Source: Bacillus sp. SD088 (GTDB lineage Bacteria > Bacillota > Bacilli > Bacillales > Bacillaceae_C). From it: a stretch of DNA of 64,000 nucleotides. Numbering within the stretch: the first letter of the stretch is position 1; every line of letters starts with the position of its first letter. Positions 44,131-52,300 of the stretch are shown here, in pieces. The stretch spans positions 62,001 to 126,000 of the forward strand of contig NZ_JADIJK010000006.1 in assembly GCF_017355205.1 (NCBI RefSeq), written 5' to 3'. The notes beneath the pieces were generated by a model, which was not told the origin of the DNA, ran no database searches, and saw only the letters and a list, made by a program, of their open reading frames with translations. The position numbers and the translations under genes are program-made.

Positions 44131-44154
44131 AAATACGGGAATATAGCCGTATTT
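44131..44154. terminator. Terminator after the pyrophosphorylase gene
   Basis: AAATACGG (44131-44138) pairs with CCGTATTT (44147-44154). Confidence 0.65.
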
Positions 44155-44161
44155 AACCGAA

Positions 44162-44197
44162 AACTATCGATTACTGTCGGTAAAGCAATCGATAGTT
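44162..44197. terminator. Hairpin between convergent genes
   Basis: AACTATCGATT (44162-44172) and AATCGATAGTT (44187-44197) form a perfect 11-bp stem just before the ung stop. It may serve either strand. Confidence 0.65.
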
Positions 44198-44203
44198 GTG
44201 AGT

Positions 44204-44878
44204 TTATTCAATCCGCCAATTGATTTCCGTTTGACCAGTTTTCTTGAGAATGTCATTTGTTTTGGAAAAAGGTTTGCTGCCAAAAAATCCTCGATAGGCA
44301 GATAATGGACTTGGATGGGGAGATTTAATGATAAAATGTTTTGATGTGTCGATCAGCGCTTGTTTACTTTGAGCAGCACTTCCCCATAAAATGTAAACGA
44401 CAGGTGTTGCTTTTTCATTTAACACTTGAATGACCTGGTCTGTGAATATCTCCCAGCCTTTTCCTCGATGTGAATGAGCTTGTCCTTGGCGAACGGTTAA
44501 AACAGAGTTTAGTAGTAGCACTCCTTGTTCTGCCCAACTTACCAAATACCCATGATTTGGTGGTGGAAAGCCGAGATCATTTTCTAATTCGATAAAGATA
44601 TTTTTTAATGATGGCGGCTGTTTGACCTTCGGTTGCACGGAAAAGCTGAGCCCATGTGCCTGGTTCGGTCCATGGTAAGGGTCTTGGCCCAAGATCACGA
44701 CTTTCACTTGCTCAAAAGAGGTGTAATGGAGAGCATTGAAAATATCATGCATCGGCGGATAAATGGTTTGGGCATTATATTCTTTTTTTAGAAACTCCCT
44801 TAACTGTAGATAGTAAGGCTTAGTGAATTCCTCGCCTACCTTTGCATCCCAATCATTTTTTAATATTTGTTTATTCAT
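44204..44878 (-). CDS. ung: Uracil-DNA glycosylase, family 1
   Basis: A 224-residue enzyme that removes uracil from DNA. The catalytic motif GQDPYHG is at 64-70, with the water-activating Asp 66. The late leucine loop is [20 protein letters not shown] 44878 is chosen because [10 protein letters not shown] is the family's normal start and AGGAAGGA precedes it. It is monocistronic, and the convergent hairpins lie at its 3' end. Confidence 0.95.
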   Translation of the reverse strand: MNKQILKNDWDAKVGEEFTKPYYLQLREFLKKEYNAQTIYPPMHDIFNALHYTSFEQVKVVILGQDPYHGPNQAHGLSFSVQPKVKQPPSLKNIFIELENDLGFPPPNHGYLVSWAEQGVLLLNSVLTVRQGQAHSHRGKGWEIFTDQVIQVLNEKATPVVYILWGSAAQSKQALIDTSKHFIIKSPHPSPLSAYRGFFGSKPFSKTNDILKKTGQTEINWRIE

Positions 44879-45083
44879 AATATCCTTCCTCACTTATGAA
44901 CGATGTATGGTAATAAGCAAAGGATATCATAATCAAGTGTCGAAGAGAAAATATTTTACTATAAGAGTGTTCATTAACAGTTTTTTAGAATAGTAGTATT
45001 TGATAAAGTGAAACCACAATCAGTGAGGTTTTCTGATGCAAAGGATGTACCATTAATACGGGATAAAAGGGCGAATATGAGTA

Positions 45084-45111
45084 AAAGCTGCCGGGAATTT
45101 CCGACAGCTTT
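45084..45111 (-). terminator. Terminator after the macrolide phosphotransferase gene
   Basis: On the minus strand AAAGCTGTCGG pairs with CCGGCAGCTTT, an 11-bp stem with one G-U pair, followed by TTA and a short T-run. It would end the hflX-mph transcript. Confidence 0.75.
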
Positions 45112-45123
45112 AAATAGGTACTT

Positions 45124-46023
45124 TTATACTCTGAGTGTTGTTTTCGCCATTTCTTCATATTCCGATAAGCCAGATTTCGCAGCAAATTCGGCGATGCCGA
45201 TAGGGTAGGCGGCTAAAAGCTCAGTAATATGTTCGAACATGGTTGGCCACACATAACCTCCAGCTTGTTCATAGAAGTGGATTAATTCCTTTAGGGCCGT
45301 TTCTCCAAAGGTTGCTAAATGAGCAGTAAAGTCATTGGCAGGATCATCTATACGCGCTTCTGTCCAATCAATAAAACCTGTGACAGAGGCATCCTGTTGA
45401 TTGATGAGGATGTGACCAGCATGTAGATCACCATGGATAAGAGCCGCTTGCTTAGGCCATAGAGAGTCCGCCTCAAGCCAATTCTCCCAACGATTCCAAA
45501 GTTCTTGACTCACGCCATATCTGGATTTTACCCATTCCATTCTTGTTCGCATAGCACCCCTTAATTCCTCTGAAGTTTTGACAGATAATCCAGCTTTTCT
45601 TGCTTCCTCATGCCGAATGCTGTGTAACTCTACTAATGCTTTTGCTAATGTTTCGTTAAAAACAGTGGGAACATTTTTTTCGTCCAATTCCCATTTATAG
45701 GCTTTGGCTTCTGTATCAATGGTTCCCGTTGGTACCCCAGGCAATAATGGATAAGCGATCAATTGATCTGAAAAAATTGCCCATTGGGGTGTTTGGATTG
45801 TGAGTTTCGGACCTACGAAATCAAGAATCATCTTTTCTTTTTGAGCAGTTGGAAGCACATCATCTCTTCTTGGGAGCCGGAGCACCCATTTTTTGTCCTT
45901 AATATCTGTCGCTAATACAACTTGAAAATCAAGACCTGATTCATTTCTTTTTAACGATTCTGTCTGAAGAGTAAGACCGTGTTGGTTAGCTAGATCGATC
46001 ACTTGCTTATTAGTAAGGGTCAT
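45124..46023 (-). CDS. mph: Macrolide 2'-phosphotransferase (Mph family)
   Basis: A 299-residue aminoglycoside-phosphotransferase-fold kinase matching Mph enzymes. It phosphorylates the 2'-OH of the macrolide desosamine. Visible blocks are VLRLPRRDDV near residue 47, LPGVPTG near 95, the catalytic loop IHGDLHAGHILI near 198 and the metal-binding FIDWTEARIDDPANDF near 218. B. subtilis has a chromosomal homologue, mphK (ycbJ). It follows hflX by 38 bp on the same strand with no terminator between; AAAGGAGAG precedes the ATG. Co-expression from the macrolide-responsive hflX leader is inferred. Confidence 0.88.
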   Translation of the reverse strand: MTLTNKQVIDLANQHGLTLQTESLKRNESGLDFQVVLATDIKDKKWVLRLPRRDDVLPTAQKEKMILDFVGPKLTIQTPQWAIFSDQLIAYPLLPGVPTGTIDTEAKAYKWELDEKNVPTVFNETLAKALVELHSIRHEEARKAGLSVKTSEELRGAMRTRMEWVKSRYGVSQELWNRWENWLEADSLWPKQAALIHGDLHAGHILINQQDASVTGFIDWTEARIDDPANDFTAHLATFGETALKELIHFYEQAGGYVWPTMFEHITELLAAYPIGIAEFAAKSGLSEYEEMAKTTLRV

Positions 46024-46061
46024 AGAGATCTCTCCTTTTGAGAATTTTAGCCTGTAGATGC

Positions 46062-47318
46062 TTAGGCTTTTCTTACGTATTGCTGATATTTTTCGGCGTC
46101 CGCTTTTTTACAGTCCACGACGAACGCTGTTCCATCTTCCTCATAGCGGGTTGAGAGAATTTGACTATGTTCATTAAAGTAGGAGAGCACTGCTCCATCT
46201 GTATATGGAATGAATAATTCACATTGAAGATAATCATGGAAAATATATTCACTGATCTGCTTTGTGCATTCTTCAATGCCTTGGCCTGTTTTGGCTGAGA
46301 GATAAACGCCGTTTTCTTGGGAAGGAAAAGGACCTTCTACTTTATCAGATTTATTGTAGACATACAGGACGGGAATATCTTCAATACCTATATCTTCTAA
46401 AACCTGGTTGGTTAGTTTTTTCTGTTCCTCATGATTAGGATTCGAATAATCAATCACATGAACAAGTAAATCGGCTTCCACCACCTCTTCAAGGGTGGAA
46501 CGAAATGCTTTCACTAGATGGTGGGGAAGTTTGTCAATGAACCCGACCGTATCTGTTAATAAAAAGGATTTATTTCCAGGTAAAACGATCTTTCTCACCG
46601 CTGTCTCTAATGTTGCAAATAACATGTTTTCTTCAAATACTTGTTTTTCCTCATTGGCATGGTGAATGTTTAACAGTGCATTCATCAATGTCGATTTGCC
46701 GGCATTCGTATAGCCAACTAAAGATACGATTGGTATTTCATTTTTACGGCGTTGTTTTCTCTGGATTTTTCGTCTTGCCACCAATTGCTCTAATTCCTTG
46801 GATAACGCTGATATCTTGATCTCAATTTTGCGGCGATCCAGTTCTAATTTTGTTTCTCCAGCACCCCGATTCTTTAAGCCAGCGCCTCCACCTTGGCGTC
46901 CTAAAGATTCTCGACTTCCAACTAATCGAGGCAGCATATAGTTTAGCCGGGCGATCTCAACTTGAAGCTGAGATTCTTTCGTTTTGGCTCTACTAGCAAA
47001 AATTTCTAATATTAACATAGTTCGGTCGATCACTTCACAATCCAATTTGGCTTCTAAATTGCGAATTTGAGAAGGCGAGAGCTCATCATCAAAAATAATG
47101 ACATTTGCCTCTACCTCTGTAACTAGTGCTTGTAATTCGTCTACCTTTCCACTGCCAATATAGTAGGTTTTATCAAAATGCTGTAAGTTTTGCGTCATTT
47201 CCCCTAACACGGAAATATGACATGCTGTGGACAGGTTAGATAATTCCTCCATAGAATAGGAGAAATGCTCCGAAGATTGATTGCGATTCACTCCAACGAT
47301 AACGGCTTTTCTACGCAT
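46062..47318 (-). CDS. hflX: Ribosome-associated GTPase HflX
   Basis: A 418-residue GTPase. The N-terminal domain includes YYIGSGKVDEL and the glycine-rich SRESLGRQGGGAGLKNRG near residue 140. The G1 motif GYTNAGKST is at 202-210, and G3 lies in LTDTVGFI. HflX splits stalled or idle 70S ribosomes; in Listeria it contributes to macrolide/lincosamide tolerance. GGAGGGA sits 9 bases before ATG 47318. A long leader with an ErmDL-like peptide and two terminators precedes it. The macrolide phosphotransferase gene follows in the same transcript. Confidence 0.94.
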   Translation of the reverse strand: MRRKAVIVGVNRNQSSEHFSYSMEELSNLSTACHISVLGEMTQNLQHFDKTYYIGSGKVDELQALVTEVEANVIIFDDELSPSQIRNLEAKLDCEVIDRTMLILEIFASRAKTKESQLQVEIARLNYMLPRLVGSRESLGRQGGGAGLKNRGAGETKLELDRRKIEIKISALSKELEQLVARRKIQRKQRRKNEIPIVSLVGYTNAGKSTLMNALLNIHHANEEKQVFEENMLFATLETAVRKIVLPGNKSFLLTDTVGFIDKLPHHLVKAFRSTLEEVVEADLLVHVIDYSNPNHEEQKKLTNQVLEDIGIEDIPVLYVYNKSDKVEGPFPSQENGVYLSAKTGQGIEECTKQISEYIFHDYLQCELFIPYTDGAVLSYFNEHSQILSTRYEEDGTAFVVDCKKADAEKYQQYVRKA

Positions 47319-47345
47319 AATGTATTTCCCTCCAATTTTAAAAAT

Positions 47346-47371
47346 AAAAAACACAGGCGCTCTGCCTGTGC
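47346..47371 (-). terminator. Leader terminator T2, directly before hflX
   Basis: On the minus strand CACAGGC (47370-47364) pairs with GCCTGTG (47358-47352) around loop AGAGC, followed by TTTTTTATTTTT. It lies within 35 bases of the hflX start, so it must be bypassed for expression. Its 5' arm and loop are complementary to 47635-47646. Confidence 0.88.
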
Positions 47372-47529
47372 AAGGGAAACGAGTTCCATAGGAAAAAATC
47401 CCATGAATAGGAATGCCTTTTCACGTAGAAAAGAAAATTCAAGGAATGACGCGAAAATTCGTTCGCTTGTGCGTCACATCATTTCGATCCAGAAAACCCA
47501 ATTTTGGATGTAAACTGCTTTTTTCAATA

Positions 47530-47566
47530 TTAAAAACAACAAAAAGAGAGAGAAGTGTCTCTCCCT
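47530..47566 (-). terminator. Leader terminator T1 upstream of hflX
   Basis: On the minus strand AGGGAGAGA (47566-47558) pairs with TCTCTCTCT (47553-47545), 9 bp with one G-U and a 4-base loop. A TTTTGTTGTTTTT tract follows. An upstream CCTCAA (47595-47590) could instead pair with TTGAGG (47569-47564) and weaken it. Confidence 0.85.
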
Positions 47567-47634
47567 CAATAGTGCAAAAATTGTTAAATTTGAGGTTCCC
47601 CTAAATAGGCAGACCAATCCCGTAACCCTGCATA

Positions 47635-47646
47635 GCACAGCAGAGC
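47635..47646 (-). promoter_or_regulatory. Candidate antiterminator segment in the hflX leader
   Basis: Minus-strand GCTCTGCTGTGC (47646-47635) is complementary to GCACAGGCAGAGC of terminator T2 (47371-47359), 12 bp with one bulged G. In the resting leader the same bases can form CTCTGC/GCAGGG (47645-47640 with 47631-47626). The 3' arm of the hairpin covering the uORF end lies directly upstream. Confidence 0.6.
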
Positions 47647-47661
47647 CTTGACCATATTCAA

Positions 47662-47703
47662 TTACTGGTTCAAAGTTTGGAATCGAAGTCTAATAAATGC
47701 CAC
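47662..47703 (-). CDS. Macrolide-sensing leader peptide (ErmDL-like uORF) of hflX
   Basis: GTG 47703 opens MAFIRLRFQTLNQ and a TAA. GGAGGG (47717-47712) is 8 bases upstream. The known ErmDL leader of Bacillus erm genes is MTHSMRLRFPTLNQ; the shared RLRF.TLNQ includes the RLR motif at which macrolide-bound ribosomes stall. Codons for L, N and Q overlap the 5' arm of a hairpin (47674-47646: CTTTGA-A-CCA with TGGTCAAGG), so a ribosome paused at RLR would disrupt it. Function as a drug sensor is inferred from sequence, not tested. Confidence 0.85.
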   Translation of the reverse strand: MAFIRLRFQTLNQ

Positions 47704-47737
47704 CAGGAAAACCCTCCGTTCATTATAAATTATCATA

Positions 47738-47766
47738 ATCATAGCACGTAAAACAGATAAGATCAA
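47738..47766 (-). promoter_or_regulatory. Sigma-A promoter of the hflX leader
   Basis: On the minus strand TTGATC (47766-47761), 17-bp spacer, TATGAT (47743-47738). Transcription would start near 47731, about 14 bases before the uORF ribosome site. This gives a leader of about 410 nucleotides before hflX. Confidence 0.75.
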
Positions 47767-47768
47767 CC

Positions 47769-47821
47769 GGGGGCCTGTCCCCCATTCCGTTAATACTTTA
47801 CCACGGCGGGGGCCTGTCCCC
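47769..47821. repeat. Repeat family C, copy between divergent hflX and cyclase genes
   Basis: Two cores, GGGGGCCTGTCCCCC (47769-47783) and GGGGGCCTGTCCCC (47808-47821), flank a CCGTTAATACTTTACCACGG stretch. The layout is a degenerate version of the perfect hairpin at 60399-60450. It touches the -35 of the hflX leader promoter. Confidence 0.65.
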
Positions 47822-47883
47822 ATGAATGTTCATTTTACTTAGTGAATATGTATATAAAAGTCTAAAGAATGGAGGAAAATCCA

Positions 47884-49758
47884 TTGAATAGGGTGGACGA
47901 TGAAATCAACCGTCTTATTGGTCAATTTTATCAGGAGCAAACAGCAGATGGGTCTTGGAATTACCCGTTTGAGATGGGGATTGTGACGGATTGTTATACG
48001 ATTATTTTGCTGAGAATGCTTGATGTTGATCGAGAGGAAGAACTGATTAAGGGGTTAGTGCGCCGGATTAGGAAAAGACAGGAACCGAATGGGGCGTGGA
48101 AATTATATCAAGACGAAAGGGAAGGAAATCTATCCTCGACTGTTGAGGCGTATTTTGCCTTACTATCTTCGGGTTATATCAACAAGGATGAAGTTGGAAT
48201 GCAGGCCGCCAGAGCCTTTATCATCGCGAATGGGGGGCTTGCTCAGACGAAAATTTTTACGAAAGTGATGTTAGCGATTACGGGTCAATACAAATGGCCA
48301 GATTTTATTCCAATCCCGATCGAATTTATGCTATTACCAGAAACCTTTCCGCTTAATTTCTATGATTTCTCGGTATTTGCTCGATCTAATCTGGCACCTC
48401 TTTTTATTCTTGCTGATAAAAAATTCAAGATCCCAACAAAACAAATGCCAAATTTATCGGATCTGCTTGTTAGTGAAACGGATTCCTTTTTTACAATAGA
48501 AGAAAGACGGGAATGGTGCTCTATCTTAGATGTGATTGAGCAAGGAGTGGAAGCTCTTTTAGGATTACCAGAAGAACTTCACCAACTGGCCTTAACACGT
48601 ACGAAGGATTATATGATTCAGCGAATTGAACCGAATGGAACCCTTGAAAGCTATTATAGTTCCACTTTTTTTATGATTTTTGCCTTTTTGTCCCAAGGCT
48701 ATGGAAAAAGACATGCCATTATTACCAATGCAGTGAATGGGATCAAGTCGATGATCTGCCAAATTGGGGACAGTCCCCATGTTCAATATACAACCGCGAA
48801 TGTGTGGAATACCGGGTTAATCAGTTATGGTTTACAGGAAGCAGGTGTTCCTTCTCATTCACCAGTTATTAAAAAGGCCAATCAATATTTACGGACACGT
48901 CAACATCATAAATTGGGTGATTGGGAACTTCATAATCCGAACATCGAACCTGGTGGTTGGGGTTTTTCTGATATCAATACGATCAATCCAGATGTAGATG
49001 ACTCTACGGCAGCATTAAGGGCGATTGCTTTATCGACGAGTCAAAATTCGGACTATCTTCAAATATGGAATCAAGGGATCCAATGGGTAATGTCGATGCA
49101 AAATGACGATGGTGGCTGGCCAGCATTTGAACGAAATGTCGATCAACAAATTCTAACACTGCTGCCAATTGATCGTGTAGAAGATTTTGTATTAGATCCC
49201 TCTTCACCTGATTTAACAGGAAGGACTTTGGAATTTTTCGGAAATTATACAGATCTAAGCAAAGACGACCCGATGATTCAGCGTGGGATAGATTGGTTGC
49301 TTGATCATCAAAGGGAAGATGGGTCATGGGATGCGAGATGGGGGATTTATTATATGTATGGGACATGGGCTGCTGTAACAGGATTACTATCTGTAGGAAT
49401 TTCACCGCATCATCCCGCGATTCAAAAGGCAATGGGCTGGTTGCATAAAACTCAACTAGCAGATGGAGGCTGGGGGGAATCCTGTAATAGTGACAAAGAA
49501 AAACACTTTATTTCACTGCAAAGAAGCACAAGAACCCATACTGCCTGGGCGCTCGATGTTCTGATTGCTACAGCAACAGAAGTTACCCCGGAAATAAACA
49601 CTGGATTAGAATTTCTTATTCAGCAAAAAGAAGAAGCATGGACGAGGAAATATCCAAAAGGGAGAGGAATGGCAGGAGCCTTCTATATTCATTATCATAG
49701 CTATGACTCTATTTGGCCACTAGTCGCGCTTGCCCATTATAAAAATAAATTTCATTAG
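47884..49758 (+). CDS. sqhC: Squalene-hopene / sporulenol-type terpene cyclase
   Basis: A 624-residue class II terpene cyclase. The protonating motif is DVDDST at 370-375, and several QW repeats are visible (for example QEQTADGSWNYP, QPNGAWKLY-type, QNDDGGWPAFE, QREDGSWDARWG, QLADGGWGES). The length and DVDDST variant fit B. subtilis SqhC, which makes sporulenol from tetraprenyl-curcumene; hopanoid formation is the alternative. TTG 47884 is preferred since GGAGG (47871-47875) is 8 bases upstream. It is divergent from the hflX leader. Confidence 0.9.
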   Translation: MNRVDDEINRLIGQFYQEQTADGSWNYPFEMGIVTDCYTIILLRMLDVDREEELIKGLVRRIRKRQEPNGAWKLYQDEREGNLSSTVEAYFALLSSGYINKDEVGMQAARAFIIANGGLAQTKIFTKVMLAITGQYKWPDFIPIPIEFMLLPETFPLNFYDFSVFARSNLAPLFILADKKFKIPTKQMPNLSDLLVSETDSFFTIEERREWCSILDVIEQGVEALLGLPEELHQLALTRTKDYMIQRIEPNGTLESYYSSTFFMIFAFLSQGYGKRHAIITNAVNGIKSMICQIGDSPHVQYTTANVWNTGLISYGLQEAGVPSHSPVIKKANQYLRTRQHHKLGDWELHNPNIEPGGWGFSDINTINPDVDDSTAALRAIALSTSQNSDYLQIWNQGIQWVMSMQNDDGGWPAFERNVDQQILTLLPIDRVEDFVLDPSSPDLTGRTLEFFGNYTDLSKDDPMIQRGIDWLLDHQREDGSWDARWGIYYMYGTWAAVTGLLSVGISPHHPAIQKAMGWLHKTQLADGGWGESCNSDKEKHFISLQRSTRTHTAWALDVLIATATEVTPEINTGLEFLIQQKEEAWTRKYPKGRGMAGAFYIHYHSYDSIWPLVALAHYKNKFH

Positions 49759-49783
49759 AATCTTTGTCAACTCATTGCTTGTT

Positions 49784-49998
49784 TTATCCCGAATTAACTG
49801 GCAGTAAGACCCCCACTTCAAGAATTCGAGGTGAAAACGAGAATTGTAAGTGGGGGACAACTGCCAGTAAATACCCGATTGGTTCGGGCCTGCAGGACGC
49901 AGGTCACAAAGGCGTTGCAACAGGATGTTGCGAATTTAGCCTTTGATCCTTAACATTCAGTGGGGGATGAAAAAAACCCCCACTGAATGAAGTTTCAC
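49784..49998. repeat. Dispersed repeat family A, copy 2 (about 215 bp)
   Basis: GGCAGT...CCCCCACTT pairs with AAGTGGGGG...ACTGCC in a compound stem. The following order of hairpins matches 35561-35806. It ends in CATTCAGTGGGGG / CCCCCACTGAATG and AAGTTTCAC. It lies between the cyclase stop and an orphan binding protein. Confidence 0.8.
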
Positions 49999-50038
49999 TT
50001 TATTGCTTAAGATTTTTGACAGCTAAGTGCTAAGAATA

Positions 50039-50076
50039 GGTGTGGGCGATATGGGCTATACACACCATCTTTTTAT
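50039..50076 (+). terminator. Hairpin with T-tract upstream of the solute-binding gene
   Basis: GGTGTG (50039-50044) pairs with CACACC (50061-50066), followed by ATCTTTTTATTTT. The rest of 50077-50259 has no gene. Confidence 0.55.
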
Positions 50077-50293
50077 TTTATAAACCATATGACGAAATAG
50101 ACAATGTCATTCTTTCTTGTTTAGTGGATAATTGGAATGAACTAAATTTATATGGCATACCTTAGATTGAAAATACCACCAGATAGGGACAAAACGGAAG
50201 GGAGGGCAAGACGAAGCTGTGGGCGGCGAGGGTTTTCCGAAGTAAAAGATGGGAGTGGTATGAATTAAAAAGAATTACTACCTATTTATTTTT

Positions 50294-51595
50294 ATGATTT
50301 TCTCCATGTTATTAATAGCTGCATGCAATAAGGAAGAGCCAACAACAGGAGATAACGAGAATGAAGCAGGGGCATCCTGGAGCTACGATGGAGAGCCTGC
50401 CACAGTCACGATGCTTATCAGTGTCGGCGAAGAGGAGTTCAGCCGCCGCTATCAGGAGCAAATAGCCGAAGTGTATCCAAATATTACACTTGAGCTTGTC
50501 TCAGGATCACCGAACGATTCCCAGTTTTTACAGGAACAATTCGCTCGTGGTGAAGTGCCTGATATTATTCCAACCACCCCGACACTGGAATATATCGAAG
50601 ATCTCAACTTGCTCATGCCCATTGACGATATTATTGAGCAAAGCGGTTTTGACCTTGGCGTATTTCGGGAAGGCGTCGTCGACAACTTACGCGCCATTGA
50701 TCCTCTTGGCGAAGGTAACCTATACGGATTGCCGATCGAATCAACGCTACTGGTCATGTACTACAATAAAGACATTTTCGACCGGTTCGGTGAGCCCTAT
50801 CCGTCCGAAGGAATGACCTGGGAGGAAGTGCTAGAGCTGGCAAAAAAGCTGACGCAAGAAGTCGATGGTATTCAATATAAAGGGCTAGCACTCGAACCAA
50901 CATATGCGATTCCATATACCCAGTTCGCTATTCCCGGCACCGACCCTGAAACAGGTGACGTCCTTTTTACACAGGATCCGAATACAAAGCGCGTATTCGA
51001 CTGGCTTGACAAGCTCCGCAATATCCCTGGTTTGATGAATATGGATGAGGATCGTCCAGATGGCTTTGGTGGAAACGGGCAAAACATTGCAATGTGGATT
51101 AGTACAGCGCCATGGTTACCACTACTTGCCCCAGTCGAAGGATTGAATTTCGATATGACCACTGTGCCCGTATGGGAGGATATGCCTGGTATCGCGCCTA
51201 CGACACCAGTGCTACCATTTAACATCACCAAACACAGTGAAAACAAGGAAGCCGCCTGGGCTGTCATCTCTTACCTAGCGACAGAAGAAGGTCAAAAGGT
51301 CCTTTCTGCCGCTGGAAGTGCGCCAACATATGACAGTGAGGAAGTCTTCGCCTTATTTGGCAATATGGACTTAGAGGACGGAGCCACGTATAACGTCAAG
51401 GCTCCATTCGTCGACCAATTGGGAGAATTGCCACCGTATTCTAAATACGGTCCACAGATGACCTTCCATGGCGATAATTTTATTACAGCAAAAGCGAGAG
51501 AATTTCTGGAGTCTGATATAGATGTTGTCACATATCTTAGACAAATGGAAGAAGAGTACACTACGATTGTGACAGAGTTGAAGGCAAAAGAATAG
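50294..51595 (+). CDS. Extracellular solute-binding lipoprotein (ABC family 1), N-terminus probably frameshifted
   Basis: A 433-residue substrate-binding protein with lipobox LIAAC and mature domains typical of sugar-binding proteins (ITLELVSGSPNDSQFLQEQF, PIESTLLVMYYNKDIFDRFG, EEGQKVLSAAGSAPTY). From ATG 50294 the signal peptide lacks a basic n-region. Removing one T after ATG 50260 would restore MNKKNYYLFIFMIFSMLLIA, so a 1-base insertion at about 50263-50267 is suspected. GC content and codon choice (CGC, GGC, GCC) are higher than in neighbours. No permease or ATPase lies beside it. Confidence 0.8.
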   Translation: MIFSMLLIAACNKEEPTTGDNENEAGASWSYDGEPATVTMLISVGEEEFSRRYQEQIAEVYPNITLELVSGSPNDSQFLQEQFARGEVPDIIPTTPTLEYIEDLNLLMPIDDIIEQSGFDLGVFREGVVDNLRAIDPLGEGNLYGLPIESTLLVMYYNKDIFDRFGEPYPSEGMTWEEVLELAKKLTQEVDGIQYKGLALEPTYAIPYTQFAIPGTDPETGDVLFTQDPNTKRVFDWLDKLRNIPGLMNMDEDRPDGFGGNGQNIAMWISTAPWLPLLAPVEGLNFDMTTVPVWEDMPGIAPTTPVLPFNITKHSENKEAAWAVISYLATEEGQKVLSAAGSAPTYDSEEVFALFGNMDLEDGATYNVKAPFVDQLGELPPYSKYGPQMTFHGDNFITAKAREFLESDIDVVTYLRQMEEEYTTIVTELKAKE

Positions 51596-51697
51596 GGTAC
51601 TAGATAGACTTCGGTTATTGCCGGAGTCTATTGGTTATAAACAAAAAAGTTGTAGCACAGACACTAGATTATGGGGGACCTGGTTAAGGAGGATTGA

Positions 51698-52192
51698 ATG
51701 AAAATAGAGCAAACAAAGGATTTTGAGTTAGTTGCTAAATTAAATAAGCCTGTGCATGATCTGCATTGTTCTCTATACCCGAAATACTTTAGAGAGTATG
51801 ACTACGAAGAAGTGAAAGCTTTGTTTAAGCAGCTAATGAAAAATAGAGACTTTACCTTTTTTCTCGTAAAAGAGGGTAAAGAGGCTTTGGGGTATGCTTG
51901 GATTGAAAAAAGATATTATCGAGGAAATGTTTTTAACAAAGAATATAAGTCTATTTATGTTCATCAAATCAGTATTGTCCAATCAAAGAGAAAGAAAGGG
52001 TATGGAACACTTTTAATGGAGGAAATTTATCAATTTGCCCAGAAACAAGCTATTGATCTCATTGAATTAGATTACTGGGTTGATAATAAAATAGCTAAAG
52101 GATTTTATAAAAAACAAAAGTTTGTAAAATATCGTGAGTTTGTCTATAAACAGGTGAATGAAACCAATTCCCACAATACAAATGAGAAGTGA
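51698..52192 (+). CDS. GNAT-family N-acetyltransferase
   Basis: A 164-residue GNAT. The N-terminus is MKIEQTKDFELVAKLNKPVH, and motif A lies in HQISIVQSKRKKGYGTLLME, followed by LDYWVDNKIAKGFYKKQKF. The fragment at 8920-9060 is a broken paralogue of this gene. AAGGAGG precedes the ATG. The substrate is unknown. Confidence 0.85.
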   Translation: MKIEQTKDFELVAKLNKPVHDLHCSLYPKYFREYDYEEVKALFKQLMKNRDFTFFLVKEGKEALGYAWIEKRYYRGNVFNKEYKSIYVHQISIVQSKRKKGYGTLLMEEIYQFAQKQAIDLIELDYWVDNKIAKGFYKKQKFVKYREFVYKQVNETNSHNTNEK

Positions 52193-52300
52193 ATCTGTTG
52201 AGCTTGCAGATTACATTTTTAGAAAGCTCAAAGATTGTGTGATGTCAGGGAATAAAAAGCAATATAAGCAGTAAAGCTGTACATTGAAAGGAATGTGATT

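Noticed and set aside
48766..48778. GGGGACAGTCCCC inside the terpene cyclase gene
   Set aside because: It is in frame within a conserved protein region (QIGDSPHVQY), so it may be coincidence; not listed as an inserted repeat.
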